Origin: Akkermansia sp.
GTDB lineage: Bacteria; Verrucomicrobiota; Verrucomicrobiia; Verrucomicrobiales; Akkermansiaceae
Direction: 5' to 3'
DNA length: 64,000 nucleotides
Assembly: GCA_022787425.1 (NCBI GenBank)
Contig: JALFWB010000011.1
Span: 1-64,000 of the forward strand
Below, one piece after another: positions 1 through 8,714 of the stretch. A model generated the notes under the pieces. The model was not told the origin of the DNA. It searched no databases and saw nothing but the letters and a program-made list of their open reading frames with translations. The position numbers and the translations under genes are program-made. Position 1 is the first letter of the stretch. Every line of letters starts with the position of its first letter.

Positions 1-12
1 TATAATATCCCC

Positions 13-1096
13 ATGGAAGGGCAGATAGACCTCAAGCACATGAAGAAGGCAGAGAAAAAAGCACTCCGCCTTGCAGTCGTCACCTCTCTGATGGGTGGTA
101 TGTCAGTCAAAGTCGCCTCCGCCACCTACCACATCGCAGAATCAACGGTTCAGGTGTGGAAGCGGATGTGGAAGGAAGCCAAGACGAACGAACCGGAAAA
201 AGCAATACAGGAGGGGCAAAGAGGCCGCCGCATGGGAGCATGTCGGACGCTGACACCGGATCAGGAAGAAAAGTTGCAGGCTGAAATTATCGGTAAAACA
301 CCGGATCAGTATCAGTACGAATTCGCACTGTGGAGTGCACAGGCAGTTAAACTCCACATCCTGAAGAGATTCGGTATAGATATGCCGGATAGAACTGTAC
401 GCTTTTACCTGAAAAGATGGGGCCGGACGCCTCAGCATCCCATTCGAAAGGCCTATGAACAGAATCCTAAGGCGACGAAAGAGTGGTTAGAAACAACGTA
501 TCCGGCAATCAAGGCGGAAGCCAAGAAAAATGAAGGGATAATCTATTGGGGAGATGTGACCGGAGTACAGGCATACGCCAACAGACCCAGGGGATATTCG
601 CCCCGAGGCGTAACACCGGAGGCTCGTATAGTAGCCAATCGAGGCATCAAACTGAACATGGTTGCAGCTATCAATAATCAAGGCAAAATCCACTATATGA
701 TTTATGACAAGGCCATGAATGTCGACATATTTATCAGCTTCATGGAGTGTCTTATACGTGAAAGCAGAGGGCGTAAGGTTTACTTCGTTGTTGATAACCT
801 GAAAGTGCATCATGCCAACTGCCTCCAACCGTGGCTGAAGGCACATGCGAGCAAGTTAGAGTTGCACTACCTCCCCTCGTACTCACCGGAGTTGAATCCG
901 GATGAGTAATCTGAACAATGACCTGAAGACAGACCTCAACAAGGGAGCTCCCGCACGGGGCAGCAGCAAACTGAAGGAGCAGGTTGTTGCGCATATGGAA
1001 AAGAGAAGCAAGGATCCGACAACGGTGGCCAAACTATTCCAACATCCGAAGGTGGCGTATGCTGCTGACGACAATCATTTATTGCCGGAGCAATAA
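13..1096 (+). pseudogene. IS630-family transposase, split by a one-base insertion
   Basis: The N-terminal two thirds (13-909) carry a helix-turn-helix region followed by a DDE catalytic core: an Asp in GDVTGVQ, the Asp of VVDNLKVHH and the Glu of the LNPDE motif, as in IS630/Tc1-type transposases. The frame then stops at a TAA, and the C-terminal piece (NNDLKTDLNKGAPARG onward, to 1096) continues one frame over. Removing one A near 908-909 changes gag-taat-ctg to gag-tat-ctg and restores one reading frame of about 360 codons. The gene is therefore most simply a frameshifted transposase. Programmed frameshifting is known in some IS families, but no slippery run is visible here. Terminal repeats cannot be placed because the left end is at or beyond the window edge. 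Confidence 0.88.
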
Positions 1097-1289
1097 TATG
1101 CCAAGGCAATATATTTCTTCAACTCTAGGCGAGGTGCATTTGTTTTGTCCTTAAAAAACAGGCTAAGTCATTGAGTATCAACGTTTTCCATCCCCTCGGC
1201 ATACGAAATGCAGAGGGGGCAGGGGTGTATTCATGCGAGAAAGAGATGAGTGAAACGGCAAGATTTTTCAAGAAATTGCAAATTCAGGC

Positions 1290-1318
1290 TTGACAAAGGG
1301 CTGGGAATAGGCTAGATT
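1290..1318 (+). promoter_or_regulatory. sigma70-type promoter of tRNA-Glu
   Basis: TTGACA (1290-1295), a 17-base spacer and TAGATT (1313-1318) lie about 28 bases before the mature tRNA 5' end. The initiating base should be near 1325. Confidence 0.75.
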
Positions 1319-1346
1319 ATCTCCGCACGAGAGTGCGAAACCGAAT

Positions 1347-1418
1347 GTCTGGATCGTCTAGGGGTTAGGACTCAGGATTTTCATTCCTGCAACACGGGTT
1401 CGATTCCCGTTCCAGATG
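1347..1418 (+). tRNA. tRNA-Glu (anticodon TTC)
   Basis: The 72-base cloverleaf has acceptor arm 1347-1353 paired with 1411-1417 (the first pair is G-U) and discriminator G at 1418. The anticodon stem cagga/tcctg closes the loop ttttcat, giving anticodon TTC. The T-arm has the usual GGTTCGATTCC core. CCA is not encoded. A strong promoter lies upstream and an intrinsic terminator follows directly, so the gene is its own transcription unit. The frameshifted IS630 gene ends 250 bases upstream. Confidence 0.95.
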
Positions 1419-1426
1419 TCACCGAA

Positions 1427-1455
1427 CCTGCTCCGCGAGGAGCAGGCTTTTTTTT
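1427..1455 (+). terminator. intrinsic terminator after tRNA-Glu
   Basis: An 8-bp perfect stem (cctgctcc/ggagcagg, 1427-1434 with 1439-1446) with a gcga loop is followed by eight Ts (1448-1455). Confidence 0.92.
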
Positions 1456-1463
1456 ACGAGACC

Positions 1464-2849
1464 ATGGAGAGTGAGCGAACAGAGAGCGGGAAGCGGTGGA
1501 GCACGGCGGAAGCCAAGCGAATCCTCCTCATTATGTTGCCACTATTTGCAGCCAACGTGATGCAGCTGGGCATGGGCGTGATCGACACCGTGGTAGCGGG
1601 CAAGGCAGGGGCAACGGATCTGGCGGGGGTGGGGCTTGCGGGCTCACTGATCTCCTCCATCTCGGTTCTGTTCGGCACCATCATCTCCATTCTCTCCCCC
1701 ACCATCGCCAAGTACTGCGGTGCGGGAGAGAGCGACAAATGCGGGCTACTGCTCAACAGTGCCAAATGGGCGGCGGGGCTTCTCATCATCCCGGAGCTAC
1801 TCTGCATAGCTGCCTGCGCGTGGGTGTTCCCCTTGGTCTCCAACGATGAAGCCATGATTCGCGTAGCGGAACGCTACCTCCTCTACCTACTCCCCTGCGT
1901 ACCGGCGCACCTCCTACTGCGACTGCTACTCTCCACCTTCGAAGGTTACGGGCAAACTCGCCCGGGCATGCTCGTCTCCCTGCTGGGGCTGCTGGTCAAC
2001 ATACCGGCCAACTATGCCTTCGTGTTCGGCTGGGGTCCGATACCTGCCCTAGGCGGTGCGGGCTGCGGACTGGCCACCACGATCGTGATGTGGTTCATGC
2101 CCATGTGCCTGTTGGTCATCATGCGGCTTTCCCCTGTACAGCGGCACAACCTGAACTGCATGCTGGCGCGGCGCAAACCGAACATGCAACTCTGCCTCAA
2201 CCTACTGCGCACGGGACTGCCGCTGGGCTTGGCCGTCTTTTTCGAGATAGCTTTCTTCCGCCTCCTCATGCTCGTGATTGCCCCGCTGGGCACAGTGGCC
2301 GTGGGTGCACAGCAAGTCGCCATCAACCTCTCCGGTCTGGTCTTCATGCTGCCCCTCAGCATCGGCATTGCCGCCTCCATCCGCGCGGCGTACTACGTCG
2401 GCAAACGGGATTTGCGCGCCTTCGACACCCTGGTTTTCACTGCCGGCGTCCTTTCCCTGGTTCTCGTGGCATGCAACATGGTTCTCTGCTACACCTGCCG
2501 ACACGGCATTGCAGCCTGCTACACCGATGACACCGCCGTCGCGAGTCTGGCGGCCTCACTCATCGCCTACTGTGTCATCTACCAGCTGTCCGACTCCGTG
2601 CAGAGCCTCTTCTCCTGCCTGCTGCGCGGCTGCCGAGACACTGCGCCCATCACCTGGATCTGCATGATCACCTATTGGCTCATCGGCTTCCCCCTCGCCT
2701 GTATTCTCATTCGAACGGATTGGATCATCCCGCAAGCGGGCCCGGCCGGAGCCTGGATCAGCTTCATCGTAGCCCTCACCATTGCGGCCATTCTCTACGC
2801 CGCGCGCTTCATCCGGACTCGAAAACGCATCTTTTTGCACCGCGATTGA
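1464..2849 (+). CDS. MATE-family multidrug/cation antiporter
   Basis: The 461-residue hydrophobic protein has about 12 membrane spans, the usual size and topology for MATE (NorM/DinF-like) exporters, which use an H+ or Na+ gradient to expel cationic drugs or metabolites. Typical sequence features are the first helix (LFAANVMQLGMGVIDTVVAG) and internal two-fold similarity, with a second-half motif resembling the first (LVIAPLGTVAVGAQQVAINL). An in-frame ATG at 1416 lies inside tRNA-Glu and across the terminator, so the ATG at 1464 is chosen. The substrate cannot be read from the sequence. The rplX promoter follows only 30 bases after the stop, and no transcriptional link to the ribosomal genes is expected. 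Confidence 0.9.
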   Translation: MESERTESGKRWSTAEAKRILLIMLPLFAANVMQLGMGVIDTVVAGKAGATDLAGVGLAGSLISSISVLFGTIISILSPTIAKYCGAGESDKCGLLLNSAKWAAGLLIIPELLCIAACAWVFPLVSNDEAMIRVAERYLLYLLPCVPAHLLLRLLLSTFEGYGQTRPGMLVSLLGLLVNIPANYAFVFGWGPIPALGGAGCGLATTIVMWFMPMCLLVIMRLSPVQRHNLNCMLARRKPNMQLCLNLLRTGLPLGLAVFFEIAFFRLLMLVIAPLGTVAVGAQQVAINLSGLVFMLPLSIGIAASIRAAYYVGKRDLRAFDTLVFTAGVLSLVLVACNMVLCYTCRHGIAACYTDDTAVASLAASLIAYCVIYQLSDSVQSLFSCLLRGCRDTAPITWICMITYWLIGFPLACILIRTDWIIPQAGPAGAWISFIVALTIAAILYAARFIRTRKRIFLHRD

Positions 2850-2879
2850 GTCTTTTTTGCGTTTTTTGAGAAATTTGGC

Positions 2880-2908
2880 TTGACGTATGGTCGGCAGGAG
2901 GGTATAGT
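2880..2908 (+). promoter_or_regulatory. promoter of the rplX-secY ribosomal operon
   Basis: TTGACG (2880-2885), a 17-base spacer and TATAGT (2903-2908) precede rplX by 59 bases. The leader is therefore about 52 nt, much longer than for many other genes in this window. Confidence 0.8.
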
Positions 2909-2967
2909 AGGGGCCCCGCGCTGCAGGTGCATCGCGGCCCGGAACATTAACTATAAACACACACACG

Positions 2968-3192
2968 ATGAAGACCCACGTGAAGAAAGGCGATAACGTC
3001 GAAGTGATCGCCGGCAAGAACAAGGGCAAGCGTGGTGTTGTCGTTTCCGTCAATGCTGCCAAGCAAACGGTCATTGTTGAGGGTGCCCGCATCCTCAAGA
3101 AGGCCGTAAAGCCCACCGAGAGCGATCCGGAGGGCGGCATCAAGGAGATCGACGGCGCCATCCACATCTCGAATGTGAAGAAAGTGAGCTGA
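2968..3192 (+). CDS. rplX: 50S ribosomal protein L24
   Basis: The 74-residue protein opens with the KOW motif typical of uL24 ([20 protein letters not shown]) and ends with the conserved [12 protein letters not shown] strand. uL24 binds 23S rRNA early in large-subunit assembly. It is the first gene of the operon and has its own promoter. In most bacteria rplN precedes it, but here the upstream gene is a MATE exporter. Length is at the short end for bacterial L24 (about 75-105). Confidence 0.96.
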   Translation: MKTHVKKGDNVEVIAGKNKGKRGVVVSVNAAKQTVIVEGARILKKAVKPTESDPEGGIKEIDGAIHISNVKKVS

Positions 3193-3265
3193 TGCCGCAA
3201 GGCTTCATCTCCGCGCTTAAGCCGTAAACAACAAAAACATCAACAAGAGCTGACCCGCTAAAACC

Positions 3266-3838
3266 ATGAGCACACCTACATTGCTTACACACTACAAGGA
3301 GAAGGTCGTTCCGGCCCTCCGGGCGAAGCACAACTATGCCAATGTTCACCAGATTCCCCGTTTGGAGAAGATTGTGGTGACCACATGCATGGGCAAGCAG
3401 GCTGACCGCAAGCAGGCGGTCGAGGAAGCCGTTGCCGAAATCGCCAAGATCACCGGCCAAAAGCCGTCCGTCACCTACGCCCGCAAGAGCGTGGCTAACT
3501 TCAAACTCCGCGAGGGCGAAGTCCTCGGTGCCCGCGTCACCCTGCGTTCCGACCGCATGTGGGAGTTCCTGGACCGTTTCATCAACATCACGGCCCCGAA
3601 CATCCGCGACTTCCGCGGTCTGCCCACCAAGTCCTTTGACGGGCGCGGCAACTACGCCATCGGCATCTCCGATCAGTCCATCTTCCCGGAGGTGGAGCTT
3701 GACCAGATCAAGCGCACAATCGGTTTTGACATCATCTTCGTGACGTCTGCCCCGACCGATGAAGAAGGACGCGACCTGCTTGCCGAGCTGGGCATTCCCT
3801 TCCGCAAGCCGAACAAGAAGACAGACGCAAACGCCTAA
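3266..3838 (+). CDS. rplE: 50S ribosomal protein L5
   Basis: The 190-residue protein matches uL5 throughout: the N-terminal LLTHYKEKVVPALRAK, the RKSVANFKLREGEVLGARVTLR core and the C-terminal FPEVELDQIKRTIGFDI segment. uL5 sits in the central protuberance, binds 5S rRNA and contacts P-site tRNA. It follows rplX by 73 bases. Only 13 bases separate its stop from rpsH, leaving no room for rpsN (S14), which normally lies between them. Confidence 0.97.
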   Translation: MSTPTLLTHYKEKVVPALRAKHNYANVHQIPRLEKIVVTTCMGKQADRKQAVEEAVAEIAKITGQKPSVTYARKSVANFKLREGEVLGARVTLRSDRMWEFLDRFINITAPNIRDFRGLPTKSFDGRGNYAIGISDQSIFPEVELDQIKRTIGFDIIFVTSAPTDEEGRDLLAELGIPFRKPNKKTDANA

Positions 3839-3851
3839 CCCATTTACGACC

Positions 3852-4253
3852 ATGGCAGTATTAAGTGATCCTATTGCTGATTTCCTGACTCGCGTGAAGA
3901 ACGCCGGCATTGCCCGCAACGAGAGCTTCACGGCCCCCTACTCCGGCATCAAGGCCGAGATCGCCCGCATCCTTGCAGAGGAGGGCTACATCTGGTCCTA
4001 CGAGTTCTCCGGTGAGGGTAAGGACAAGGTCATCAAGGTGAAGGTTAAGTTCACCAAGCAAGGCAAGTCCATCATCACGAATGTCAAGCGCTGCTCCAAG
4101 CCGGGCCGCCGTCAGTACGTTCATTCCGCCGATATTCCGACCGTGATGAACGGCCTGGGTATCTCCATCGTGTCCACTTCCTCCGGCATCATGACGGGCG
4201 CACAGGCCCGCAAGAAGCAGGTGGGTGGCGAGCTCCTCGCTCTCGTCTGGTAA
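3852..4253 (+). CDS. rpsH: 30S ribosomal protein S8
   Basis: The 133-residue protein starts MAVLSDPIADFLTRVKNA, the hallmark N-terminus of uS8, and ends in the conserved GIMTGAQARKKQVGGELLALVW segment that binds helix 21 of 16S rRNA. The ATG at 3852 is chosen over an upstream in-frame ATG at 3759 because the latter would overlap rplE and add a non-homologous extension. In E. coli S8 is the translational repressor of the spc operon; whether that applies here cannot be seen. Confidence 0.97.
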   Translation: MAVLSDPIADFLTRVKNAGIARNESFTAPYSGIKAEIARILAEEGYIWSYEFSGEGKDKVIKVKVKFTKQGKSIITNVKRCSKPGRRQYVHSADIPTVMNGLGISIVSTSSGIMTGAQARKKQVGGELLALVW

Positions 4254-4275
4254 CCCCTAACCACACTGCAACACA

Positions 4276-4818
4276 ATGTCACGAGTAGGTAAGAAAGCCA
4301 TCACCATTCCCGCCGGTGTCACCGTCACCATCGATGGTGCGAAGGTCACCGTGAAGGGCAGCAAGGGCGAACTCTGCTGGACTCTGCCGGAGGGTATCTC
4401 CGCTGCAGTGGAGGGCAGCTCGCTGAATGTTTGCCGCGCTTCGGAGAACGATCGTCGTCTCCGCGCACTGCACGGCACGAACCGTTCCCTCCTCTCCAAC
4501 ATGGTAGAGGGTGTCTCCAAGGGCTTCGTGAAGGAGCTGGAGATCGTCGGCGTGGGCTTCAAGGCCGCCGTCAAGGGCAAGGCTCTGGATCTGTCGCTGG
4601 GCAAGTCCCACCCCATTCTGCACCCGATTCCTGCGGGGATCACCGTCACCGTTACAGACAACACGAAGGTGAAGGTAGAGGGCGCAGACAAGCAGGTTGT
4701 CGGACAGTTTGCCGCCGAGGTGCGCGGGTACTACCCGCCGGAGCCCTATAAGGGCAAGGGTGTCCACTATGTGGGCGAGCACATCCGCCGCAAGGAGGGC
4801 AAGAGCGTTGGTAAGTAA
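4276..4818 (+). CDS. rplF: 50S ribosomal protein L6
   Basis: The 180-residue protein is of normal length. It has the uL6 N-terminus ([19 protein letters not shown]), two repeated L6 folds, and the conserved C-terminal [27 protein letters not shown] stretch that contacts the sarcin-ricin loop region. The start is 22 bases after rpsH. Confidence 0.98.
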   Translation: MSRVGKKAITIPAGVTVTIDGAKVTVKGSKGELCWTLPEGISAAVEGSSLNVCRASENDRRLRALHGTNRSLLSNMVEGVSKGFVKELEIVGVGFKAAVKGKALDLSLGKSHPILHPIPAGITVTVTDNTKVKVEGADKQVVGQFAAEVRGYYPPEPYKGKGVHYVGEHIRRKEGKSVGK

Positions 4819-4850
4819 GCATTAACAAACAAGCAAATCGTTTTACATAC

Positions 4851-5201
4851 ATGAGCACGATCAATCGCAAAGCCATCCGCAGCCGCGTCCATGCGCGCAT
4901 CCGCAAGAAGCTGGCGGGCACTCCGGAGCGTCCGCGTCTGGCTGTGAACTTCTCCAACCAGCACGTGTATACCCAGGTAATCGATGACACGAAGGGCATC
5001 ACGCTGTGCAGCGCGAGCACGCACAATCTGGAGCTGAAGAAAGCGAACGCCGAGACAGCCGCGAAGGTTGGGGCCCTGATTGCCGAGCGCGCCTTGGCAG
5101 CGGGCATCACCGAGGTGGTCTTCGACCGCGGCGGTTTCCTGTACCACGGGAAGGTGAAGGCGCTGGCTGACGCTGCGCGCGAGGCCGGTTTGAAATTCTA
5201 A
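4851..5201 (+). CDS. rplR: 50S ribosomal protein L18
   Basis: The 116-residue uL18 has the basic N-terminal tail ([21 protein letters not shown]) and the conserved [26 protein letters not shown] end. It binds 5S rRNA with L5 in the central protuberance. Order and spacing match the spc operon. Confidence 0.98.
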   Translation: MSTINRKAIRSRVHARIRKKLAGTPERPRLAVNFSNQHVYTQVIDDTKGITLCSASTHNLELKKANAETAAKVGALIAERALAAGITEVVFDRGGFLYHGKVKALADAAREAGLKF

Positions 5202-5217
5202 AAGAAAGACGTAAAGA

Positions 5218-5859
5218 ATGAACACAGAAGAAACACAGGCACCTGCTGCTGCAACAGAGAACGCCGCACCGGCAGCCCCGATGCGCCGCGGTGGACGCGG
5301 TCCGCGCCGGGACAGCAATCGCCCGGGGCGCGGTCCCCGTCGCGACAATCGTCGCGGCGCCGAGACACCTGCGGAGGAAGGTCCGCAGCTGATGGAGAAG
5401 ACCGTGATGGTCAACCGCTGCGCCAAGGTGGTGAAGGGTGGCCGCCGCTTCTCCTTCTCCGTCCTCATCGTGGTCGGCGACCAGAAGGGCAAGGTCGGCC
5501 TCGGCATGGGCAAGGCGAACGAGGTGGCAGACGCCATCCGCAAGGCCTCTGAGGCAGCTAAGCGCTCGATGAAGACGGTGACGGTGGTCAACGAGACGAT
5601 TCCGCACGAGATCTACACGGAGTTCGGCGGCGCCAAGATCGTCCTGAAGCCTGCTGCGTCCGGTACGGGTCTGGTGGCCAGCGCGAAGGTGCGCGCGGTC
5701 CTGGAGGCTGCCGGCGTGAACAACGTCATTGCCAAATCCCTGGGCTCCTCGAACGGTGCCAATGTGGCTAAGGCCACGCTGAAGGCCCTGCTTTCCATGC
5801 GCACGGCGGACGAGATTCTGTCTGCGCGCGGCAAGAAGAAGAAGGAGACCACTCTGTAA
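5218..5859 (+). CDS. rpsE: 30S ribosomal protein S5 with Arg/Gly-rich N-terminal extension
   Basis: Residues from about 60 to 213 are a standard uS5: the double-stranded-RNA-binding part with VNRCAKVVKGGRRFSF and GLGMGKANEVADAIRKA, then the C-terminal domain with GGAKIVLKPAASGTGLVA. S5 acts in decoding accuracy and mRNA unwinding at the entry tunnel. The first 55 or so residues are unusual: an Ala/Thr-rich stretch, then repeated RRGGRGPRRD-like blocks (residues 23-47), then an acidic patch. This gives 213 residues against the usual 160-175. The extension is low-complexity and probably disordered; an RNA-binding role is inference. Confidence 0.96.
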   Translation: MNTEETQAPAAATENAAPAAPMRRGGRGPRRDSNRPGRGPRRDNRRGAETPAEEGPQLMEKTVMVNRCAKVVKGGRRFSFSVLIVVGDQKGKVGLGMGKANEVADAIRKASEAAKRSMKTVTVVNETIPHEIYTEFGGAKIVLKPAASGTGLVASAKVRAVLEAAGVNNVIAKSLGSSNGANVAKATLKALLSMRTADEILSARGKKKKETTL

Positions 5860-5885
5860 GGAACCCCAAACACTGATAGAATATC

Positions 5886-6350
5886 ATGTTGACACTTCAC
5901 ACACTTCAGCCGAATCCGGGTGCCAAGCATCGCAAGAAGCGTCTTGGCTGCGGTGAGAGCTCCGGTCTGGGCAAGACCTGCGGCAAGGGCAACAAGGGTC
6001 AGAAGGCCCGCTCCGGCGGCAGCATTCGTCCGGGCTTCGAGGGTGGCCAGATGCCCCTGCATCGTCGTCTGCCCAAGAAGGGCTTCAACAACGCCCGCTT
6101 CCGCTCCTGCATTCAGATCATCAACCTCTGCCAGCTCGAGGCCTTCTTTGAGGCCGGTGCCGTGGTGACGGAGAATGAACTGCGCGCTGCGGGCCTCATC
6201 AAGGGCACCTGCGATGCCGTCAAGCTCTTGGCCAATGGCAACCTGTCCAAGGCTCTCAACGTCAGCGTTGACTTTGCCAGCAAGGCTGCTGCGGAGAAGA
6301 TTGCGGCTGCCGGCGGCACGCTGACGCTGCTTTCTGCGGCGCAGGACTAA
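5886..6350 (+). CDS. rplO: 50S ribosomal protein L15
   Basis: The 154-residue uL15 has the glycine-rich N-terminal tail ([20 protein letters not shown], then [23 protein letters not shown]) that threads into 23S rRNA and a globular C-terminal domain. Only 26 bases separate it from rpsE, so rpmD (L30), often found between them, is absent, as in several other bacterial lineages. Confidence 0.97.
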   Translation: MLTLHTLQPNPGAKHRKKRLGCGESSGLGKTCGKGNKGQKARSGGSIRPGFEGGQMPLHRRLPKKGFNNARFRSCIQIINLCQLEAFFEAGAVVTENELRAAGLIKGTCDAVKLLANGNLSKALNVSVDFASKAAAEKIAAAGGTLTLLSAAQD

Positions 6351-6401
6351 GTACCTGCGAGCGTTACTCCCCCGGCGGGGTAACCGACCATTCAACACAG
6401 A

Positions 6402-6426
6402 GCCGGGCAGCGCAGCGCTGTCCGGC
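6402..6426 (+). promoter_or_regulatory. GC-rich hairpin in the rplO-secY spacer
   Basis: Within the 183-base gap between rplO and secY, an 11-bp stem (gccgggcagcg with cgctgtccggc, one G-U pair) closes a three-base loop. No T-run follows, so it is not a classical terminator. It could be a processing or attenuation element that sets SecY levels apart from the ribosomal proteins. That role is inference. Confidence 0.4.
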
Positions 6427-6533
6427 ATCTGTGCGGGGCCTCCACCCCGAACGGGCACAGGCCGCCCGGGCGCAAGCCGAAGAGCCGCGCTGCACACACG
6501 TTTTCGCAACATCAAACCATTCACGGAAGAAAG

Positions 6534-8015
6534 ATGATATCCGCATTTGCCAACAGCATGAAGGTTCCGGAGCTCAGGAGCCGCATCCTCTTCACCTTGG
6601 CCATGATCGTAATCGTGCGCTTGGGTGTTCACATTCCTCTGCCTGGGGTGGATGTGCCGGCCCTCACTCATTTCATGGAGACGAGTGCCAAATCGAACGG
6701 CGACCCGTTGGGAGCATTCGGTGCCATTCTCACGATTTTCTCCGGTGGCGGTCTGCAACAGTGCGGTATCTTCGCCTTGGGTATCATGCCCTACATCTCC
6801 GCATCCATTATGACCCAGCTGCTGGGGGCCGTGGTTCCCAGCCTGCAGAAGATGATGCGAGAGGAAGGCGGGCGCCAGAAGATGACCAAGTACACGCGTA
6901 TTCTGGCCATCATCATTGCCGTTATTCAGGGCTACATGCTCACCAGCCTGCTCATGAACCCGTCCAACCTGCCGGGTATGCAGGGTTGCCCGGACATCGT
7001 GATGACCCCGGGTGCCATGTTCAACATCACCACCATCTTCATCATCGTCACCGGCACCATGTTCCTGATGTGGATCGGTGATCAGATTACGGAACGCGGT
7101 GTGGGCAACGGCATCTCACTCATCATTTCCGTGAACATCATCCACGCCCTGCCGGGTGCCTTGGCCATTGCATGGAAGACCTGCGTGATGCGCGGTACGG
7201 AGGTGAACCCGCTCGGAGCCCTTGTCATGGTAGCCCTGCTGGTCTTCATGGTGCTGGTGGTAGCCTTCGTGGTCATCCTCTGCCAGGCGCAACGCCGTGT
7301 ACCGGTGCAGTACGCCAAGCGCGTGGTGGGCCACAACAAGATCGCCCAGGGCGGCACGCAGTACCTGCCCCTCAAGCTCAACTACTCCGGCGTGATGCCC
7401 GTCATCTTTGCCACGGCCATCTTGGCTCTGCCGGGCATGCTCCTGCAGTACATGGTCTCCGGCGATAGCTGGTTGGGCCGCGCCATTTCGCTCATGATCT
7501 CCCCGAGCAGCATTTGGTACTATGTCTTCTGCTCGATCATGATCTACTTCTTCTCCTACTTCTGGGTGGCCACCATGTTCCACCCGCAGCAGATCTCCGA
7601 GGACCTCAAGCGCAACGGAGGTTACATCCCCGGCGTGCGTCCCGGCCCCGCCACGGCTGCTTACTTGGACCAGACGATGAGCCGCCTGACCTTCTCCGGC
7701 TCGCTCTTCCTGACGCTGCTCTACTTCCTGCCGAACCTGCTCACCGTCTTCGGTAGCATGCCCTACATCGTCACGCAATTCTTCGGCGGCACCTCGCTCC
7801 TCATTCTCGTGGGTGTGCTGCTGGACATGATGCGCCAAGTGGAGGCCACACTGCTGCAAAAGAACTACGAAGGCTTCATGAAGAAAGGCCGCATCCGCGG
7901 CAAGTACGCCCACCTGCAGGGCACCGGTCGCCCCGCCGACGACAAGGGTATCGTCATCCTCTGGATTGTCATCTCCTTCTTCGTCCTCGCCGGCGCCGTT
8001 ATCCTCGCCTTCTGA
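6534..8015 (+). CDS. secY: Protein translocase subunit SecY
   Basis: The 493-residue protein has ten membrane helices and classic SecY signatures: LGVHIPLPGVD in the first periplasmic region, LGIMPYISASIMTQLLG in helix 2, GNGISLIISVNI in helix 4-5, and the C5 loop IPGVRPGPATAAYLDQTMSRLTFSGS. SecY forms the SecYEG channel for protein export and membrane insertion. It is slightly longer than E. coli SecY (443). A 183-base spacer separates it from rplO and a strong terminator follows, so it ends the operon. No map, rpmJ or rpsM follows. Confidence 0.97.
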   Translation: MISAFANSMKVPELRSRILFTLAMIVIVRLGVHIPLPGVDVPALTHFMETSAKSNGDPLGAFGAILTIFSGGGLQQCGIFALGIMPYISASIMTQLLGAVVPSLQKMMREEGGRQKMTKYTRILAIIIAVIQGYMLTSLLMNPSNLPGMQGCPDIVMTPGAMFNITTIFIIVTGTMFLMWIGDQITERGVGNGISLIISVNIIHALPGALAIAWKTCVMRGTEVNPLGALVMVALLVFMVLVVAFVVILCQAQRRVPVQYAKRVVGHNKIAQGGTQYLPLKLNYSGVMPVIFATAILALPGMLLQYMVSGDSWLGRAISLMISPSSIWYYVFCSIMIYFFSYFWVATMFHPQQISEDLKRNGGYIPGVRPGPATAAYLDQTMSRLTFSGSLFLTLLYFLPNLLTVFGSMPYIVTQFFGGTSLLILVGVLLDMMRQVEATLLQKNYEGFMKKGRIRGKYAHLQGTGRPADDKGIVILWIVISFFVLAGAVILAF

Positions 8016-8044
8016 CCCCCTTCTTCTTCATAACGTAACTCCGG

Positions 8045-8076
8045 GCAGCTCACCTTCATGGGTGGGCTGCTTTTTT
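8045..8076 (+). terminator. intrinsic terminator of the rplX-secY operon
   Basis: A 10-bp stem (gcagctcacc/ggtgggctgc, one T-G pair) with a six-base loop is followed by six Ts (8071-8076). Confidence 0.92.
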
Positions 8077-8115
8077 AGTGCTTGACGCCCCGTGCATTAT
8101 GCTATCGTGTCAGGC

Positions 8116-8583
8116 ATGCAGAGCCCCTCCCCCATCCCCTTCGTGCCCGTCCCGGAAGAAGAACTGCCCGACTTCATCCTACGCGTGCAGGAGTCCTTCA
8201 GCGTAGGCGTTCGAGAAAAATTCGGGACTGATTCCCCCATTCCCTCGGCGGCAATCATCCGGCGGAGTTACAGCGCCCCCGGTGCGGAGACATATCACTT
8301 GGTGCGAGAGGGGCAACGCATCGGCGGCGTCATTCTCTCCATCAATCGGCAAATTCGTCATAATGAGCCGGAGATCTTCTTCCTCTCCCCGCAACTGTGT
8401 GGGCACGGGTGGGGGCTGGAGGCTTGGCTGGCTATCGAGCAACGTTATCCGGACACACCGGTGTGGGAAACGGGCACGCCCTATTTCGAGGAGCGGAATA
8501 TCCACTTCTACCTGAACAAATGCGGGTTCCGTATTGTTGAGTTCTACAACAAATACCACCCGGCACCCGAGATGCCGGAGTGA
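8116..8583 (+). CDS. GNAT-like acetyltransferase
   Basis: The 155-residue protein fits a compact GNAT N-acyltransferase. It has a central strand (RIGGVILSI), an acceptor/CoA-type segment (EIFFLSPQLCGHGWGLEAWLAIEQRYP) and a C-terminal motif with an Asn and conserved aromatic residues (NIHFYLNKCGFRIVEFYNK), typical of GNAT motif B. The pyrophosphate-binding Q/RxxGxG/A loop is degenerate (QLCGHGWG). The substrate is unknown. GTG codons at 8092 and 8107 are in frame upstream, but a TTGACG box at 8082-8087 and a weak TATCGT at 8103-8108 suggest transcription begins next to the ATG at 8116. Confidence 0.7.
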   Translation: MQSPSPIPFVPVPEEELPDFILRVQESFSVGVREKFGTDSPIPSAAIIRRSYSAPGAETYHLVREGQRIGGVILSINRQIRHNEPEIFFLSPQLCGHGWGLEAWLAIEQRYPDTPVWETGTPYFEERNIHFYLNKCGFRIVEFYNKYHPAPEMPE

Positions 8584-8654
8584 GAGGATGAGGACCCGGA
8601 TGATGACTGCGGTTTCTTCCGTTTCGAAAAACTCATGGCACCGCAACATTAAGT

Positions 8655-8685
8655 GCCCTGCCCCCCCGAGGAAAGGAGGCAGGGC
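8655..8685. terminator. hairpin between convergent genes
   Basis: gccctgcc (8655-8662) pairs with ggcagggc (8678-8685), and inner C/G runs can extend the stem. It lies between the convergent acetyltransferase and rubrerythrin-fusion genes. No clear T-run follows on either strand, so termination would be weak or Rho-assisted. Confidence 0.5.
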
Positions 8686-8714
8686 GGGTATAAGCGTTTT
8701 CAGCGCAAATGGGA

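Noticed and set aside
1097..1346. Possible attachment site between the IS630 gene and tRNA-Glu
   Set aside because: No duplicate of the tRNA 3' end and no integrase were seen, so the tRNA proximity is taken as chance.
2556..3200. Minus-strand frame across the MATE end, intergenic region and rplX
   Set aside because: It runs through a clear promoter and the well-supported rplX gene. The translated product has no family character.
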